Source: Dehalococcoidia bacterium LH_S1
GTDB taxonomy: Bacteria > Chloroflexota > Dehalococcoidia > SZUA-161 > SpSt-899
NCBI GenBank assembly: GCA_023660035.1
Contig: JAGXOF010000037.1
Coordinates: 1 to 8,646 of the forward strand
DNA: 8,646 nt
Reading direction: 5' to 3'
Shown: one piece after another, positions 6,811 to 8,646 of the stretch
Layout: each line of letters starts with the position of its first letter
Position numbering within the stretch: the stretch's first letter is position 1
The notes under the pieces: generated by a model
Databases searched by the model: none
The model's input: only the letters and a program-made list of their open reading frames with translations
What the model was told of the DNA's origin: nothing
Program-made: the position numbers and the translations under genes

Positions 6811-7478
6811 GTAGGCACGTTTAGCCGGATGCTCGATGTCTTTTTCAGTGGTTGGATAGAGAGCCTTACCAGAAACGAGTTCCCTCATTGTTATACGGTT
6901 TTCTCCGGCGGCGATGACCTGTTCTTGGTTGGACCATGGGATGAAATATTGGAGCTGGCAGAGCAAATCAGGAGAGAGTTCGGTCGTTATACCGGCAACC
7001 CGGAACTCACACTTTCAGCTGGTGTATTCCTCAACAAGTCGCGGTATCCAATTTCTCGAGCATCAATCGCAGCTGACCGCGAGCTGGAGTCTTCCAAGAC
7101 AGGGAACGGAAAGCAAAAGGATGCAATAACTACTCTTGGACATACTCTCAAATGGCGGGACTGGGAATTTGTCCGCGAGCAGTGGGACTATCTCCAATCA
7201 AGCGCAGAGGAAATGCCATTGGCTTTCGTGTGTAACCTTCTGAGATACGCAGAGATGTGGCACGATTATTCTCATAACGACAATGTGCTGGGACTTCGTT
7301 TCCAGCCACTATTGGCATACAACCTCGCCCGTACAGGCGATAGCAGGAAGATGCCGATCTTATATGAATGGGCAGACAAGCTATTGAAGATCCCCGTCGA
7401 CGAGGAACAGAAGCATACCCTGGACAGCCTGGGCCTAATAGCCAGTTTGCTCATTTATAGCAGGAGAGGAGGTAGCGA

Positions 7479-7949
7479 ATGAGGAATCAATCAAGGTACC
7501 GACCACAGGGAGGGAATCCAAGACGAAGGGATAACCGACCGCCTCCAAGTCTTCCCCACAACTATTTAGCCAATGGATACTTTGATGGAAAGAACAACCT
7601 ATTACCGCAAGTAATTCAGGATTGGCCCATGGAGTTAGCAGGAACATTCCTGCGAAACCAGCCAAGGTTAAACACTGCCCAGTTGCGCCGTTTCTATAAC
7701 AAGGTCACTAATATTAAGCAGAGGTTGGATTCTGGGCAATCCTTCGATAACCTCAAAGAAGAAATATATTCACTTGGGTATCTCTCAGCTAACGCTGTCG
7801 GAAGAGGGAATGCACCAGACATATTCAAGGAGTTTATGGATCGTACTATTAACTACGCAGTTCAGTCACCAGACCATTTCCGAAGAGGTTTTAAGACGCA
7901 TTTCGAGAGTATAGTGGCCTACGTGAAGTATCAAGAAGAAAAAAGTTAA
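7479..7949 (+). CDS. csm2: Csm2, type III-A CRISPR effector small subunit (Cas11)
   Basis: Csm2 lines the belly of the type III-A complex beside Csm3 and contacts the target RNA-guide duplex. The 156-residue product has an Arg/Pro/Asn-rich, probably disordered N-terminus (1-30). A helical bundle follows with family-typical segments: QLRRFYNKVTNIKQRL, a FDNLKEEIYSLGYLSANA helix, FKEFMDRTINYAVQS and the closing FRRGFKTHFESIVAYVKY. The reading frame shows no damage, in contrast to csm1. Its ATG overlaps the csm1 stop by four bases, so in an intact operon its translation would be coupled to csm1; with csm1 broken, expression may drop. A start further downstream is possible but the overlap favours 7479. 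Confidence 0.93.
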   Translation: MRNQSRYRPQGGNPRRRDNRPPPSLPHNYLANGYFDGKNNLLPQVIQDWPMELAGTFLRNQPRLNTAQLRRFYNKVTNIKQRLDSGQSFDNLKEEIYSLGYLSANAVGRGNAPDIFKEFMDRTINYAVQSPDHFRRGFKTHFESIVAYVKYQEEKS

Positions 7950-7954
7950 GGAGG
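7948..7954 (+). promoter_or_regulatory. Shine-Dalgarno site of csm3
   Basis: AAGGAGG overlaps the csm2 TAA and lies seven bases before ATG 7962, which fixes the csm3 start. Confidence 0.8.
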
Positions 7955-7961
7955 CACACAA

Positions 7962-8646
7962 ATGCCGAGCAAACTCAACTTGAAGAAGCACACTACTATT
8001 ACCGGAGATGTTGAATGTAAAAGCGGCATGCACATAGGCGGATCAAAGGGAAACCTGGAGATAGGAGGCATGGACCTTCCCGCATTGCGAGATCAGGTTG
8101 ACAAAGTCCCCTACATCCCCGGTTCGTCATTGAAAGGCAAATTACGATCTCTGCTGGAATATAAGTACGACAGGGTAGGATGGAGGTTTGATAGAAGGGA
8201 AAATAAACTCATTCAGAATCAACAGGGTGGTGAACCATGTGGCTGTGCCCAAGGCCTGGACGTGTGTCCCGTTTGCACCATTTTCGGACCACATAAGGTC
8301 AGCAAACATAACCTGGGCCCTTCACGCATAATCGTGAGGGATGCCATTATGACTGAGGAATCAAAGACAGAGCTGGGCAAACTCCTCGAAGAAGGCCTGC
8401 AATATTCGGAGACTAAAACAGAGAACACAATAAACCGCCGCACTGGCCTTGCCGAGAACCCGCGACCGATCGAAAGGGTCCCCAAAGGCACCAAGTTCGA
8501 TCTCAACATTTCTGTGCGGGTATTTGAAGGTGACGATGAAAATAAGATAAAAGGATATATTCAGGAAGCCCTGGAAATGCTTGAGCAAGACTATATTTAC
8601 CGGTTGCGCTGGCCTGATGGCTTTTGTTGCCCTTGTTGTGGGCATC
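7962..8646 (+). CDS. csm3: Csm3 (Cas7-family backbone), C-terminus replaced by IS1595-type transposase sequence; runs off the edge
   Basis: Csm3 forms the backbone of the type III-A complex and cuts target RNA at six-base steps. Residues 1-211 match the family closely: GMHIGG, LEIGGMD with the likely catalytic Asp38, VPYIPGSSLKGKLRSLLE (thumb/RRM core), a CGC...CPVC zinc-binding stretch (93-105), TIFG, LGPSRIIVRDA, TENTINRRTGLAENPRPIERVP and GTKFDLNI. Csm3 should then end with a Gly-rich GG.GSRGYGKV tail after LEQDY. Instead the same frame continues as YRLRWPDGFCCPCCGH, the zinc-ribbon start of an IS1595-type transposase, up to the right edge. The chimera lacks the RNA-contacting Gly-rich loop and last strand of Csm3, so the fold is probably incomplete. 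Start ATG 7962 follows a strong AAGGAGG. Confidence 0.9.
   Translation, partial: MPSKLNLKKHTTITGDVECKSGMHIGGSKGNLEIGGMDLPALRDQVDKVPYIPGSSLKGKLRSLLEYKYDRVGWRFDRRENKLIQNQQGGEPCGCAQGLDVCPVCTIFGPHKVSKHNLGPSRIIVRDAIMTEESKTELGKLLEEGLQYSETKTENTINRRTGLAENPRPIERVPKGTKFDLNISVRVFEGDDENKIKGYIQEALEMLEQDYIYRLRWPDGFCCPCCGH
8592..8646 (+). mobile_element. IS1595-type transposase fragment (N-terminal zinc ribbon), truncated at its 5' side
   Basis: From about 8598 the frame reads YRLRWPDGFCCPCCGH. The pattern LRWPDGFxCPxCGH is the zinc-ribbon signature near the N-terminus of IS1595-type (IS1016/ISXO2-like) transposases, where it normally follows about 20 residues including a C..YL segment. Here those residues and the element's terminal inverted repeat are absent, and the transposase joins csm3 directly in frame. 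The rest of the element lies beyond the window. Confidence 0.75.

Larger units (their letters stand above)
5026..7482 (+). pseudogene. csm1: Cas10/Csm1, type III-A CRISPR effector large subunit, broken by two frameshifts and one stop
   Basis: Csm1 is the large subunit of the type III-A interference complex. It makes cyclic oligoadenylate with its palm domains and, in many members, cuts single-stranded DNA with an HD domain. The locus covers the full usual length (about 819 codons). The order is: N-terminal HD-like region (from 5026), linker with HKYTSTVP and PDVSLYDHLRTTAAIGAALY (5630-5750), palm 1 with GDLSGIQ (5816) and RRLRARS, a Cys-rich zinc-finger region (ACHK...CEHC, 6316-6375), LKADVDNLG (6724-6750), palm 2 with the cyclase motif GGDD (6907-6918), and a helical C-terminal domain. 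It is broken by a frameshift in 5558-5583, another in 6145-6193 and a TGA at 6808-6810. The HD motif position reads Tyr17-Gly18 in LLYGIGK instead of His-Asp. Start ATG 5026 places this motif at the usual distance from the N-terminus. The last codons overlap the csm2 start (ATGA). Confidence 0.93.

Noticed and set aside
8219..8645. Minus-strand frames opposite csm3
   Set aside because: They are antisense to a clear Csm3 coding frame and show no domain.

Overview
The window reads as bacterial DNA from an uncultured or little-studied lineage. A near-consensus sigma-70 promoter (TTGACA-N17-TATACT) and strong Shine-Dalgarno sites point to Bacteria. A two-domain CDC48/VAT-type ATPase beside a GvpH-like Hsp20 and a type III CRISPR effector would suit a Chloroflexota-like anaerobe, but that placement is a guess. 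All genes I can support lie on the + strand.

Bases 1-346 hold the end of a reading frame open to the left edge, with a winged-helix look, followed by a gene-free spacer. An apparent operon then runs from 517 to about 4605. It encodes an XRE-type HTH segment joined in frame to an Hsp20 chaperone, a small RusA-fold protein that has lost most catalytic residues, a double-AAA CDC48-type unfoldase, a 69-aa protein of unknown function and a 213-aa protein of an unrecognised family. The genes overlap or are closely spaced. The promoter is flanked by a perfect 9-bp inverted repeat, and the predicted transcript begins almost at the HTH start codon. This suggests an autoregulated, possibly leaderless transcript. 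The Hsp20 and CDC48 resemble the chaperone/ATPase pair of gas vesicle clusters, but no gvpA-type structural gene is present here.

Bases 4606-5025 are mostly non-coding. From 5026 to the right edge is a type III-A (Csm) CRISPR-Cas effector operon in an advanced state of damage. csm1 (cas10) is recognisable over its full length but carries two frameshifts and one in-frame TGA, and its HD nuclease motif reads Tyr-Gly; the GGDD cyclase motif is preserved. csm2 is intact. csm3 is intact until about residue 211, where the frame passes directly into the zinc-ribbon start of an IS1595-type transposase, with no inverted repeat or transposase start codon between them.

The main points of interest are the regulated HTH-Hsp20/RusA-like/CDC48 operon, whose joint role is unknown, and the decaying Csm locus with its csm3-transposase chimera. 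No CRISPR array, rRNA or tRNA was seen.
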